Shown: positions 17,926-26,417 of the stretch, piece after piece
Numbering within the stretch: the stretch's first letter is position 1
How the letters are laid out: each line of letters starts with the position of its first letter
From: Variovorax sp. CAN15
GTDB taxonomy: Bacteria; Pseudomonadota; Gammaproteobacteria; Burkholderiales; Burkholderiaceae_C
DNA: 64,000 nucleotides
Reading direction: 5' to 3'
Assembly (NCBI RefSeq): GCF_030462475.1
Contig: NZ_JASMRZ010000022.1
Span: 1 to 64,000 of the forward strand
Translations under genes and position numbers: made by a program
Notes under the pieces: generated by a model
Told to the model about the DNA's origin: nothing
The model's input: only the letters and a program-made list of their open reading frames with translations
Database searches by the model: none

Positions 17926-18834
17926 TCAGGCCTTCTTCCCGCGCATCTTGCCGACCAGTTCCACAACGGCCAGCACGATGGCGCCGGCCACGACGCCCAC
18001 GCCGGCATTCACGCCCATCGAACCCAGCGTGCCGAACACGCCGCCCGTGGCCTTGGCCCAGTCCTCGACCGCATGGCCCAGCGCCGGCACGCCGTGCACC
18101 AGGATGCCGCCGCCCACGAGGAACATCGCGGCCGTGCCGGCCACCGACAGTGCCTTCATGAGCCACGGCGCCGCGGCCAGGATGCCCCCGCCCAGGGCCC
18201 GTGCGCCAGAGCTTGCGCGCTGGCTCAGGTAGAGACCCGCGTCGTCGAGCTTCACGATGCCGGCCACGAGGCCGTAGACACCGGCGGTCATGATGAGCGC
18301 GATGCCCACCAGCACGGTCAATTGCGTGGTGAAGGGCTGGCCCTGCACGGTGCCCAGCGTGATGGCGATGATTTCCGCCGAGAGGATGAAGTCGGTGCGC
18401 ACCGCGCCCTTGATCTTGTCCTTCTCCATCGCGACCACGTCGACGGAGGCGTCGGCCATGGCCTTCTCGTGGCGTTGCGTGTCGGTGTCGTGTTCGTTCT
18501 TGTGCAGGAACTTGTGCGCCAGCTTCTCGGCGCCCTCGAAGCAGAGGAATGCGCCGCCGATCATCAGCAGCGGCGTCACCAGCCAGGGCAGCCAGGTGCC
18601 GATGGCCAGCGCCGCCGGCACGAGGATGGCCTTGTTGACGAAGGAGCCCTTGCACACGGCCCACACCACCGGGATCTCGCGGTCGGCCTTCACGCCGGTG
18701 ACCTGCTGCGCGTTGAGCGCGAGGTCGTCGCCCAGGACGCCGGCCGTCTTCTTGGCGGCTACTTTGGTGAGGACCGAGACGTCGTCGAGAACGGTCGCGA
18801 TGTCGTCGAGCAGCAGGAGCAGGCTGGAGGCCAT
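17926..18834 (-). CDS. yedI: YedI-like DUF808 inner-membrane protein
   Basis: This 302-residue protein matches DUF808/Yed[43 protein letters not shown] is the hallmark N terminus, with [22 protein letters not shown] next. It has several membrane helices ([62 protein letters not shown]). The molecular role is unknown; the family has been linked only loosely to stress or transport. Confidence 0.9.
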   Translation of the reverse strand: MASSLLLLLDDIATVLDDVSVLTKVAAKKTAGVLGDDLALNAQQVTGVKADREIPVVWAVCKGSFVNKAILVPAALAIGTWLPWLVTPLLMIGGAFLCFEGAEKLAHKFLHKNEHDTDTQRHEKAMADASVDVVAMEKDKIKGAVRTDFILSAEIIAITLGTVQGQPFTTQLTVLVGIALIMTAGVYGLVAGIVKLDDAGLYLSQRASSGARALGGGILAAAPWLMKALSVAGTAAMFLVGGGILVHGVPALGHAVEDWAKATGGVFGTLGSMGVNAGVGVVAGAIVLAVVELVGKMRGKKA

Positions 18835-18941
18835 GGGCAGGATTCAGGCTGAAAGAAAAAGAAGCGGCGAGCTTATCCGCAGCCGCTATGCGCCCCTGCA
18901 ATACCCGTACGCAGACGCCCTGAAGAACAAGGAAGGCGTGC

Positions 18942-19631
18942 TCAGAGCGCGCTCAGCGCAATGGCCAGCACGGCCGCAAGCGAGGCGCCGAACAGCGCCA
19001 GGCCCACGCGGCGGCGCCGGTGCGTGAGCATCCACAGCACCACGCCCGAGATCGACAGGAAGATCAGGCTGCCGGCCAGCGTGTCGACCAGCAGGATCCA
19101 CGGCAGCGGCATGCCGCCGCCCTTGTGCATGCTGGTGAGCGTGGCGACGAAACCGTTGTGCGTGGTGGTCACGCCCACCGAGCGGTTGCCCTGCCAGTAC
19201 TCGGCCTGCACGATCTCGTCGGGCCCGCCGAAATTGAAGATCCAGTGCGCCGGCTGGGTGAGCGCGGGGGCGCTCTTGTCGCTCTTGTCGGCCCATGCGA
19301 CGGGCTTGGCGGGCTCGATGCGGCTGGAGTTGGGCGGGCCGCTCATGCGCAGCGACTCCTGCAGCCAGCGGCCCATGGCCTCGGGCGTTTCCGGCACGGG
19401 TTCGGGCAGCGCCAGCTGGGCGCGGGTGCGCTCCTGGGCCTGCGGCAGCTTCAGCACGTTGCGGTGGTTGAGCCAGATGCCGCTGAAGCCGAACAGCAGC
19501 CCCAGCACCGCGCCCCAGAGGCCGAACCAGCCGTGGGTGCGGCGGATCCACTGCACGGCGGCCGTGCGGCGCTGGTGCGAACGCACGCGCGCGGCGTGGC
19601 CGAGGGAAGACGAACTGCCGGTGGCGTCCAT
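18942..19631 (-). CDS. PepSY-associated transmembrane-helix protein
   Basis: This 229-residue protein has the PepSY-TM layout: an N-terminal WIRRTHGWFGLWGAVLGLLFGFSGIWLNHRNVLKLP (helix plus the H in NHRN), a periplasmic PepSY-like region (about 60-180, with HWIFNFGGPDEIVQAEYWQGNRSVGV), and the pair of helices PLPWILLVDTLAGSLIFLSISGVVLWMLTHRRRR. Related proteins reduce iron-siderophores or bind metal ions at the inner membrane. No strict iron-uptake neighbour is in view. The gene is 15 bp downstream of a GNAT gene on the same strand. Confidence 0.82.
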   Translation of the reverse strand: MDATGSSSSLGHAARVRSHQRRTAAVQWIRRTHGWFGLWGAVLGLLFGFSGIWLNHRNVLKLPQAQERTRAQLALPEPVPETPEAMGRWLQESLRMSGPPNSSRIEPAKPVAWADKSDKSAPALTQPAHWIFNFGGPDEIVQAEYWQGNRSVGVTTTHNGFVATLTSMHKGGGMPLPWILLVDTLAGSLIFLSISGVVLWMLTHRRRRVGLALFGASLAAVLAIALSAL

Positions 19632-19646
19632 GGATGCGCCGTCGGC

Positions 19647-20165
19647 TCAGGCCACGTTGCGCTTGAGGCGGATCTCCTCGATGCGCACGGTGCCGATGGC
19701 GGTGGTCTTGGCGGTCTTCATCTCGCGCTTGAAGCCCGCGAGTTCGTGGAAGCGCATGGCGCGGTCGTTGCGGATCGGCACCCAGATGGTGACCGTGGTG
19801 CAGCCCTCTTCCTCGAGACCTTCGCGGGCGGCGTCCCAGAGCGCCACGCCGGCGCCCTTGCCCCAGTGCTCGGGCTTGACGTAGATGGCCCAGATCTCGC
19901 CGGTGGTCGGCGGGGTCTTGGGGTCGCGCGAGCGGTCGAAGCCCACGAAGCCGACAACCTCGCTGCCTTGCACCACCACGTGGACCTGGGGTTCGCTGTA
20001 TTCGATGGCCTCGCGCCACTTGGCTTCGCGCGAGGCCGGGGCCAGGGCGCGCAGTTCTTCCTCGGGAAGGATGCCTTCGTAGGCGGCCTTGACGGAGAGT
20101 GCGTGGATTTCTGCGACGGCCTTGGCGTCGCGCAGGGTCGCGGGGCGAACTTCGTAATCTGACAT
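19647..20165 (-). CDS. GNAT-family N-acetyltransferase
   Basis: A 172-residue GNAT protein: VRPATLRDAKAVAEIHALSV is the start of the fold, EIWAIYVKPEHWGKGAGVALWDAA carries the acetyl-CoA pyrophosphate loop (Q/R-x-x-G-x-G/A variant), and VTIWVPIRNDRAMRFHELAGFKRE is the C-terminal beta-bulge and N-x-x-A motif. Substrate unknown, but the pattern is of the small-molecule acetylating class. It leads the PepSY-helix protein on the same strand. Confidence 0.85.
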   Translation of the reverse strand: MSDYEVRPATLRDAKAVAEIHALSVKAAYEGILPEEELRALAPASREAKWREAIEYSEPQVHVVVQGSEVVGFVGFDRSRDPKTPPTTGEIWAIYVKPEHWGKGAGVALWDAAREGLEEEGCTTVTIWVPIRNDRAMRFHELAGFKREMKTAKTTAIGTVRIEEIRLKRNVA

Positions 20166-20252
20166 GGATGCGGGAAATCGGATGGAACCGCGTATTGTCG
20201 CCGCACCGCTAAACTGCTGGCCGCATCCGCCTCAACTACAGGAGAAACCGAC

Positions 20253-20402
20253 ATGGCCAAGGGTCAGCAACGCAGCACCAAGGAAGCGAAGAAACCGAAG
20301 AAGGACACCTCGCCGCCCAAGCCTGTGGGCACTGGCAGCATCGAGCCGGTCCGCACGATCACGACGGCAGTCATTCCCCGCGGCAAGCTCAAGAACAAGT
20401 GA
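20253..20402 (+). CDS. Small basic Lys/Pro-rich protein (49 aa)
   Basis: ATG at 20253 (GGAG 8 nt upstream) to TGA at 20402, below the ORF-track threshold. The product [20 protein letters not shown]... is basic, disordered, and ends PRGKLKNK. It resembles nucleic-acid-associated small proteins found in betaproteobacteria, but no function is known. It overlaps the start of the VF530 gene by 4 bp (GTGA), so the two are coupled. Confidence 0.8.
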   Translation: MAKGQQRSTKEAKKPKKDTSPPKPVGTGSIEPVRTITTAVIPRGKLKNK

Positions 20403-20704
20403 CGAACGAAGCGCCAGCGCCCGCCCCCGGGGCCCCGGATGCCCCAAGGGCCCAGCCGCGCAATCCGCTGCACGGGGTCACGCTGGAAGCGATCGTCACG
20501 GCGCTGGCGGACTACTACGGATGGGAACACCTCAGCGAACTCGTGCCCATCCGCTGCTTCACACTCGACCCGAGCGTGAAATCGAGCCTCAAGTTCCTGC
20601 GCAAGACGCCGTGGGCACGCGAGAAGGTCGAGAGCCTCTACCTCTTCATGCTGCGCGAGCAACGCCGCGAGCAGCAGCAGCAGCAACAGCAACAGCAGCC
20701 ATGA
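20399..20704 (+). CDS. VF530 (DUF2132) DNA-binding-like protein
   Basis: This 101-residue protein has a central VF530-type helical domain: [33 protein letters not shown] and [25 protein letters not shown], characteristic of the DUF2132/VF530 fold whose structure was proposed to bind DNA. The N terminus (about 20 residues) is Ala/Pro-rich, and the C terminus is [15 protein letters not shown], a glutamine run encoded by CAG/CAA repeats. GTG start at 20399 overlaps the previous stop (GTGA); its stop overlaps the ferredoxin start (ATGA). The three genes thus form one coupled transcription unit. Confidence 0.85.
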   Translation: MTNEAPAPAPGAPDAPRAQPRNPLHGVTLEAIVTALADYYGWEHLSELVPIRCFTLDPSVKSSLKFLRKTPWAREKVESLYLFMLREQRREQQQQQQQQQP

Positions 20705-20988
20705 AGGTCAGGATCGAGCCTTCGGGCCTCGACTTCGAGACCGACGCCGAAACCACCCTGCTGAAAGCCGCCGAGGCCGCCGGCATCGAGCTGCCGAGTT
20801 CGTGCCGCAACGGCACCTGCCGCACCTGCATCTGCCTGCGGCTCGCGGGCGAAACCCGCCACATCATCGAATGGCCCGGCCTGAGCGCCGAGGAAAAGGC
20901 CGAGGGCTGGATCCTGCCCTGTGTGGCGCAGGCGCTGGGCGACCTCACGCTCGAAGTGCCCGGCGCACGCCCCCTGTTCGCCGATTGA
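20701..20988 (+). CDS. 2Fe-2S ferredoxin-type protein
   Basis: A 95-residue plant-type ferredoxin domain. The cluster ligands are seen in [18 protein letters not shown] (C-x4-C-x2-C) and the last Cys in [13 protein letters not shown]. It carries electrons at low potential in the cytosol; its partner is not in the window. The ATG overlaps the VF530 stop (ATGA), and no Shine-Dalgarno sequence exists because the upstream bases are the glutamine-codon run. It is therefore probably translated by re-initiation. Confidence 0.88.
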   Translation: MKVRIEPSGLDFETDAETTLLKAAEAAGIELPSSCRNGTCRTCICLRLAGETRHIIEWPGLSAEEKAEGWILPCVAQALGDLTLEVPGARPLFAD

Positions 20989-20991
20989 CCG

Positions 20992-22305
20992 TCAGCCGGG
21001 CGGCCTGACCGAAGGCGCCGCCACCACCAGCCGGTCGCGCTGCGCCAGCGACGGGAACAGCTTGAACCAGGTCAGCGCGACCAGCATCGTGCCCACGCCG
21101 CCCACCACCACCGAGCCGACCGGCCCCAGCAGCGCCGCCGTGGCGCCCGACTCGAACTCGCCGAGCTGGTTGCTCGCGCCGATGAAGATCGAGTTGACCG
21201 CGCTCACCCGCCCGCGCATGGCGTCGGGCGTTTCGAGCTGCACCAGCGTCTGGCGGATCACCACGTTGACCATGTCTGCGCCGCCCGAGACCGCGAGCGC
21301 GATCAGCGAGACGACGAAGCTCTTCGATATGCCGAACACCACCATGCACAGCCCGAAAAGCCCGATGGCCAGCAGCAGCGTGCGGCCCACGTGGCGCTCC
21401 ACCGGCCGCCGCGTGAGCGCGATGGACATCACCAGCGCGCCCACCGCCGGTGCGCTGCGCAGCAGGCCCAGGCCCCAGGGGCCGGTGTGCAGGATGTCCT
21501 TGGCATAGATCGGCAGCAGCGCCACCGCGCCGCCCAGCAGCACCGCGAACAGGTCGAGCGAGACGGCGCCGAGCACCGGCTTGCGCTTCCAGATGAAATC
21601 GACGCCCGCGAACACCGTGGACAGTGTCACCGGCTCGCGCGCGGCCGGCTTGTAGGCATAGCGAAGCCGCAGCACCAGGGCGCAGGCCAGCGCGAAGAAA
21701 GCCACGCTGGCGCCGTAGACCACCGCCATGCCCGCCACGAACAGCAGCCCGCCAAGGGCCGGTCCGCCGATGATCGCGCCCTGCATGCCCGCCGAACTGA
21801 AGGCCATCGCGCGCGACAGCATGGTGGGCGGCACCAGCAGCGGCGTCAGCGCCTGCTGCGCCGGCATCTGGAAGGCCCGCACCGCGCCCAGCACCAGGGA
21901 CAGGCCCAGCAGCAGGCCGCGCGTGTCGTGCTTTTCGACCACCGCCAGCAGCAGTACCAGCGCCACCAGCCCCTGCACCGCGAAGCAGGCCGCCACGATG
22001 CGCCCGCGATGGTGGCGGTCGACCACGTGGCCGGCCAGCAGCGCCAGCAGCAGCGCGGGCACGAACTGGTAGAGGCCGACCAGGCCCAGGTCCCAGGCGC
22101 TGCCGGTGAGCTCGTACATGTGCCAGCCGATGGCCACCAGCAGCATCTGCGAGGCGGCCGTACCGAAGAGGCGCGCCGTCCACATCTGCATGAAGGGGCG
22201 CTCGCGCGTCAGGTCGGAAAAACTGGGAGGAGAAAGCGCCGCGGCCGGCGAAGCAGCCTGGGCGTCGGGGGAAGAGGAAGCGGAGGCTGGGGCGGGGCCG
22301 GACAT
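20992..22305 (-). CDS. MFS exporter (EntS-like, MFS_3)
   Basis: This 437-residue major facilitator belongs to the MFS_3 class: FSDLTRERPFMQMWTARLFGTAASQM, then the loop GHVVDRHHRGRIVA, the gatekeeper GAVRAFQMPAQQALTPLLV, and VNVVIRQTLVQLETPDAMRGRVSAVN. EntS-type members export siderophores or drugs through the inner membrane. The first 25 residues are Ala/Ser/Pro-rich. Start 22305 chosen over 22389. It converges with the ferredoxin gene with a 3-bp gap. Confidence 0.87.
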   Translation of the reverse strand: MSGPAPASASSSPDAQAASPAAALSPPSFSDLTRERPFMQMWTARLFGTAASQMLLVAIGWHMYELTGSAWDLGLVGLYQFVPALLLALLAGHVVDRHHRGRIVAACFAVQGLVALVLLLAVVEKHDTRGLLLGLSLVLGAVRAFQMPAQQALTPLLVPPTMLSRAMAFSSAGMQGAIIGGPALGGLLFVAGMAVVYGASVAFFALACALVLRLRYAYKPAAREPVTLSTVFAGVDFIWKRKPVLGAVSLDLFAVLLGGAVALLPIYAKDILHTGPWGLGLLRSAPAVGALVMSIALTRRPVERHVGRTLLLAIGLFGLCMVVFGISKSFVVSLIALAVSGGADMVNVVIRQTLVQLETPDAMRGRVSAVNSIFIGASNQLGEFESGATAALLGPVGSVVVGGVGTMLVALTWFKLFPSLAQRDRLVVAAPSVRPPG

Positions 22306-22391
22306 TCGTCCGAGGATAGCCGAGGCCGGATGAGCGGGGCGTGAGGGCCGCCAACGGGCTGCCGAGGCCCTGTCTACACTCGACGGCACCC

Positions 22392-23048
22392 ATGACCGCC
22401 CCGCCGCCGCTGCAACCCGTTCACGAAGACCCGTACCTGCTGGTGCTCGACAAGCCCGCCGGACTGCTCTGCGTACCGGGCCGCGGCGAGGACAAGCAGG
22501 ACTGCCTGAGCGCGCGCGCCATGCGTCAGTGGCCCGACGCGCTGATCGTGCACCGGCTCGACATGGCCACCAGCGGACTGGTGGTGATGGCGCGGGGCAT
22601 CGAGATGCAGCGCGCGCTGAGCGCGGCCTTTGCCGACCGCGCGGTGCACAAGCGCTACGAAGCCATCGTCGATGGCGCGATGCCGCTGCGGGAGGATTGG
22701 TCGCTGATCGACGCGCCCCTGATCGCCGACTGGCCGCGCCGCCCGCTGCAGAAGATCGATCCGCAGGGCAAGCCCAGCCTCACCCGGTGGAAAGCCGTCT
22801 CGGTGCTGGCCGGAGAGCCCGCCTCCACGCACGTGCTGCTGGAGCCCCTGACGGGCCGCTCGCATCAGCTGCGGGTGCACCTGATGTCGATCGGCCATCC
22901 GATATTGGGCGATGCGCTGTACGGCGATGCCGCGCTGCAGGCACGTGCGCCGCGCCTGATGCTGCATGCCAGCGAGCTGGGGTTCGCGCATCCGGGGACG
23001 GGAAAAGAGCTTCGCTTCGAGCGGCCTTCCGGCTTCGCCGCCGCCTGA
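22392..23048 (+). CDS. RluA-family pseudouridine synthase
   Basis: This 218-residue enzyme isomerises uridine to pseudouridine in rRNA and/or tRNA. The catalytic motif is VHRLDMATSGLVVMAR (Asp in HRLD), with LLEPLTGRSHQLRVHL and PILGDALYGD at the C-terminal half. The length equals that of E. coli RluA (219 residues, dual 23S U746/tRNA U32 target), and it lacks an S4 domain, so RluA-type is the best guess. Divergent from the MFS gene with an 86-bp spacer. Confidence 0.88.
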   Translation: MTAPPPLQPVHEDPYLLVLDKPAGLLCVPGRGEDKQDCLSARAMRQWPDALIVHRLDMATSGLVVMARGIEMQRALSAAFADRAVHKRYEAIVDGAMPLREDWSLIDAPLIADWPRRPLQKIDPQGKPSLTRWKAVSVLAGEPASTHVLLEPLTGRSHQLRVHLMSIGHPILGDALYGDAALQARAPRLMLHASELGFAHPGTGKELRFERPSGFAAA

Positions 23049-23124
23049 CTTCCCGACCGCCCTTTCGATCGATGCTCGATCGCGCTACGGACGCCGCGAT
23101 TTGCGTTGTTGCCGCCGCTGCCGC

Positions 23125-23565
23125 TCAGCCGCCCTTGACGACCAGCACGGGCATGTTCGCGTCCTGCAGCACGCGCTGCGTCACGCTGCCCAGCAGCAGT
23201 TTTTCGATGCCGCTGCGGCCGTGCGAACCCATGACGATCAGGTCGGCCGCGATGGCGATGGCCGTGTCGACGATGCCCTCGTGCACCACGTGGCCGTCGA
23301 TCACGCGCTGGTCGCTGTGCAGGCCTTCCGCAGCGAGCGCCGCCACGCCGCGCGCCAGTGCGGCATTGGCACTGGCGGTGGCCGCCGCGAGGTATTCGTT
23401 CTGGCCGAGCGCGTAGTCCGCGCCCACGCCGATGAAGGGATAGTTGTCGATCACGTGAATCAGCGTGATGCGGCTACCGAAGGCCAGCGCGAGGCCGCTG
23501 GCCTTGCTGACGGCGAGCATGGAAGTTTCGGAGCCGTCGATCGGAACCAGGATGTGATTGAACAT
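23125..23565 (-). CDS. Universal stress protein (UspA family)
   Basis: The 146-residue protein is a single Usp domain: MFNHILVPIDGSETSMLAVSKA at the N terminus, and VMGSHGRSGIEKLLLGSVTQRVLQDANMPVLVVKGG carrying the ATP-binding G-2x-G-9x-G(S/T) signature. It is likely an ATP-binding stress or signalling protein in the cytosol. No operon partner. Typical promoter elements are not clear. Confidence 0.9.
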   Translation of the reverse strand: MFNHILVPIDGSETSMLAVSKASGLALAFGSRITLIHVIDNYPFIGVGADYALGQNEYLAAATASANAALARGVAALAAEGLHSDQRVIDGHVVHEGIVDTAIAIAADLIVMGSHGRSGIEKLLLGSVTQRVLQDANMPVLVVKGG

Positions 23566-23678
23566 GGCGGGACCTCGCTTTCGTTCGCAGACAGACTCGA
23601 TCCATATCGGACCGGGGCCCCGAATTTAACCGCTGTTGCGCGCCGCGGGCTGTAGGACTGCCCCGCCGACGCGCCGGT

Positions 23679-24434
23679 TCAGGCTCCCTGGAAACCCTCG
23701 GCCCGGCAGGTGATCACCAGCGTGTCGCGCCAGCCTTCGCCACCCTCTTCGAGCGGCTGGATCGGCGTCGACTCGTGGATCACGCGCGCGTCGTCGAGCA
23801 GCAGCAGCGTCCACGGCTCGGTCATCGTGAAGCGCTCGCCGCGCCTGCCGTCGGCCTCGAACACGCGCGTCTCACCGCCCTTGATGCCGTGCCGCCCCAC
23901 GAGCGCCACCGCCACCAGATCCACACCATCCCGGTGCGCGCCCTCGGGCGTTGGCCGGCCGATTCCGCCGGCGGTGTCGATGCGGAACTGATGCGCCTCC
24001 ACGTACCAGCGCTGCTGCGCGCCGCGCATCTCGCTGCTGGCCTTGCCGAGCTGCCGCAGCAGCCGATGCCACACCGGCTGCGCAATGGTGGCGTCGAGCA
24101 TCGGCGCGAACCAGCGCTGCATGCCGCCGTGCAGCGCGTTGTATTCCACCGGCTGCCAGTGCGCGCGATGCGGCACCTGCGCGAGCGTGGCCTGCTCGTC
24201 GCCCTCGACCGTGAAACAGGCATGGCGGCGGGTGCGGTAGCGCCCGCCGTCCTTCAGGTAGTCGTCGGGAGGAAGATCGTTCCAGTCGGCATGCAACGCC
24301 TCCAGTTGCGAGATCGGAGCGCCCAGCCATTCGCTGACGCCCTGGGGGCTCAGCACCGCATATCCCTGCTCGCGCAGCGCGGCGGGCAGTTCGGCCGGCG
24401 AAATGAACGGGGGAGCGAATGCAGCCGTGGTCAC
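23679..24434 (-). CDS. 2OG-Fe(II) dioxygenase (PF10014-type)
   Basis: This 251-residue protein looks like the 2OG-Fe_Oxy_2 family. The iron ligands fit GAHRDGVDLVAVAL (H-x-D) and RVIHESTPIQP (distal His), and GWRDTLVITCRA ends the jelly roll. The N terminus contains RYRTRRHACFTV and AHWQPVEYNALHGGMQRWF, typical of the family. Some members hydroxylate amino acids. It follows the DUF427 gene with a 4-bp overlap, so they form a coupled pair. Confidence 0.82.
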   Translation of the reverse strand: MTTAAFAPPFISPAELPAALREQGYAVLSPQGVSEWLGAPISQLEALHADWNDLPPDDYLKDGGRYRTRRHACFTVEGDEQATLAQVPHRAHWQPVEYNALHGGMQRWFAPMLDATIAQPVWHRLLRQLGKASSEMRGAQQRWYVEAHQFRIDTAGGIGRPTPEGAHRDGVDLVAVALVGRHGIKGGETRVFEADGRRGERFTMTEPWTLLLLDDARVIHESTPIQPLEEGGEGWRDTLVITCRAEGFQGA

Positions 24435-24715
24435 TGCGCGCTGACCTTCACGTCCTTCCAGAACGCGACGCGGTCGCGGATCTCTTCGGCTTCGGGCTTC
24501 GGATCGGCGTAATACCAGGCGGCGTCGGTGTTGAGTTCGCCGTTGACCAGGAGCGAGTAGTAGCTCGCGGTGCCCTTCCAGGGGCAGGTGGTCTTGTGAT
24601 TGCTGAAGGTGACGAAGTCTCGGTTGAGCGAACCCATCGGGAAGTAGTGGTTGCCTTCGACGAGGACCGTGTCGTCGCTTTCGGCGATGGTTACGCCGTT
24701 CCAGGTTGCTTTCAT
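24431..24715 (-). CDS. DUF427 domain protein
   Basis: A 94-residue single DUF427 domain: MKATWNGVTIAESDDTVLVEGNHYFP, then TTCPWKGTASYYSLLVNGELNTDAAWYYADPKPEAEEIRDRVAFWKDVKV. The family is a small beta-tent fold of unknown function with the conserved PWKG/A-W-Y-Y pattern. It precedes the 2OG dioxygenase with an ATGA overlap, so the two are translationally coupled. Confidence 0.88.
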   Translation of the reverse strand: MKATWNGVTIAESDDTVLVEGNHYFPMGSLNRDFVTFSNHKTTCPWKGTASYYSLLVNGELNTDAAWYYADPKPEAEEIRDRVAFWKDVKVSAQ

Positions 24716-25062
24716 GGTATTCGGGGCTCCAGGGGCGGCTGGGTGCCGCTTTAGGGGGTTATTGTGCCGCTGCCGCGGGATCGGCTTTTGGGCGCCTGTT
24801 ATCTACCCTGGTCGAGGGTTTGCTTTTCGAAGCCAGGGTCCTGCCGTGTCCCGCGAGGCAAGAACCCCTCGGCCACTCGCCAGCAAGGCAGAACCGGCGG
24901 AATTCTGGAGCACGGCCCGCTGTGCATCCCGCTGGAATCCGCGCAACGTCAACGTGAATCACAGCGTGGGAATGGTCTTGGAGAACCCGCCGGTATCACA
25001 TGGACATACAGGGCTGCATGCGGCCGGTGATATGGGCCGGCGTTCCTGGACGACCGGGGCCG
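24716..25062. other. 347-base region with no recognisable gene
   Basis: I see no convincing gene. Short ORFs (for example 24764-25030 plus, 24759-24962 minus) have no ribosome site or codon bias. The stretch reads less GC-rich and less coding-like than its neighbours, with scattered AT-rich bits (GAATTCTGG, ATCACATGG), and no repeat or hairpin stands out. It may be decayed DNA. Confidence 0.5.
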
Positions 25063-26328
25063 TCAGGCAGGCACGAGCGCCGTGCGCCGCACGCGGCGCA
25101 CATTGAACGCACTGGCGATGAGCACGCCCTGCACCAGCGCCAGGCCCACGATCACGCTGGTGTATTGGCCGTGGTCCATCAGCCGGCCGAACACCAGCGG
25201 CGCCACGGCCTGTCCGATGTCGAGGCCGGCGTAGACCACGCCGTAGACGCGCCCGGTGGCATTGGGCGGCGTCGACTTCTTCACCAGCAGGTCGCGTGAC
25301 GGCCCGGCCACGCCGGAGACGAACCCCATCGCCCCGAAGAGCGCCGGCACGACGATCGGCGGAAAGTCGGCAAAGGCCAGCAGCAGGGCCAATGCGGCCG
25401 CCAGGCCGAAGCCCACACCCACGATGCGCTCGCAGCGCGACGGATCGGAAGCAAGGAAACCGCCCACCACCATGCCCGCCGCGCTCGCCACCATGTAGAC
25501 CGTGAGGCACACGGCCACCAGCGCCACCGGCACCGCGTGCAGGTGCCCTGCGGCCACGGGCGCGAAGGTCTGCACCACGCTGATGACGGCGGCATAGAAG
25601 AAGAAGAAACCGAAGCACATCCACACGGCCGGAATGCGCAGGAAGTCGAACTCGCCGCCGGAGTGCGAGGCCTCGCCCTGCCCGGTGGCCTTGTGCACGG
25701 CCGCCGCGTCGAGCGACAGCGCGCTGCGGTAGATCCACAGCACCAGCAGCACCACGAGGGCCACGACCCCGGCCGACGCCAGCGCCACGCGCCACGAGAA
25801 GGCAATGGCGATAGGCACCACGAAGGCCGGTGCCAGCGCCCAGCCCAGGCTGCCGGTGATGCCGTGCACGCTGTAGGCGTGGCCCAGGCGCGTCGGCGCG
25901 ACCTTGCGGTTGAAGAGCGTGTAGTCCACCGGGTGGAACACGCCGTTGCCGATGCCGCCTACCACCGCGCACAGCAGCAGCATCCAGTAGCTCTGCGCCA
26001 GCGCATAGCCGAAAGCCGCCAGCCCCAGCGCCCCGAGTCCCACGAACAGCACCGGCCGGGGGCCGAGCTTGTCGACGATGAAGCCGGAGGCCGCCTGCAC
26101 GATGCACGAGACCACGAAGAACACCGTGAGCACCGCGCCCAGCTCGACATAGCTCACGTTGAACGCGTCCTTCAGCCACGGAAACAGCGGCGCCAGGATG
26201 AGCTGGCTGAAGTGGCTGACCGCGTGGGCCAGGCCGACCAGCCCGATCAGCTTGGCGTCGGTGCGCAGGGTGTTGGAGGAAGGAGGGGAAGCGGAAGAAG
26301 TGGCGCTCGTGGGCGAATTGGACGACAT
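25063..26328 (-). CDS. MFS transporter (FSR/cyanate-like group)
   Basis: A 421-residue, 12-helix MFS transporter. GLAHAVSHFSQLILAPLFPWLKDAFNVSYVELG is the first helix pair typical of the fosmidomycin-resistance/oxalate-like group, GFIVDKLGPRPVLFVGL is the conserved loop 2-3, and VGGIGNGVFHPVDYTLFNRKV helix 4. The N terminus is Ser/Thr-rich. It diverges from an AraC regulator (90-bp spacer), an arrangement seen in exporters controlled by NimR-like AraC proteins. Substrate unknown. Confidence 0.85.
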   Translation of the reverse strand: MSSNSPTSATSSASPPSSNTLRTDAKLIGLVGLAHAVSHFSQLILAPLFPWLKDAFNVSYVELGAVLTVFFVVSCIVQAASGFIVDKLGPRPVLFVGLGALGLAAFGYALAQSYWMLLLCAVVGGIGNGVFHPVDYTLFNRKVAPTRLGHAYSVHGITGSLGWALAPAFVVPIAIAFSWRVALASAGVVALVVLLVLWIYRSALSLDAAAVHKATGQGEASHSGGEFDFLRIPAVWMCFGFFFFYAAVISVVQTFAPVAAGHLHAVPVALVAVCLTVYMVASAAGMVVGGFLASDPSRCERIVGVGFGLAAALALLLAFADFPPIVVPALFGAMGFVSGVAGPSRDLLVKKSTPPNATGRVYGVVYAGLDIGQAVAPLVFGRLMDHGQYTSVIVGLALVQGVLIASAFNVRRVRRTALVPA

Positions 26329-26397
26329 GGATTGCTACAAAAAAACGGGGCAGGCACCGATGCTATGCCTCGGGGACGCGGCAGAATGGCGATACAG

Positions 26398-26412
26398 CGA
26401 CAACATTTGTCG
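26398..26412. promoter_or_regulatory. Perfect inverted repeat, candidate AraC operator
   Basis: CGACAA-CAT-TTGTCG lies 5 bp before the AraC ATG, in the divergent spacer to the MFS gene. Its symmetry and place suggest a regulator site. It could equally be part of the leader. Confidence 0.4.
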
Positions 26413-26417
26413 AAACC

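Noticed and set aside
20671-20700. CAG/CAA repeat as a CRISPR or microsatellite locus
   Set aside because: It is a coding glutamine run at the end of the VF530 gene, with no spacer-repeat structure.
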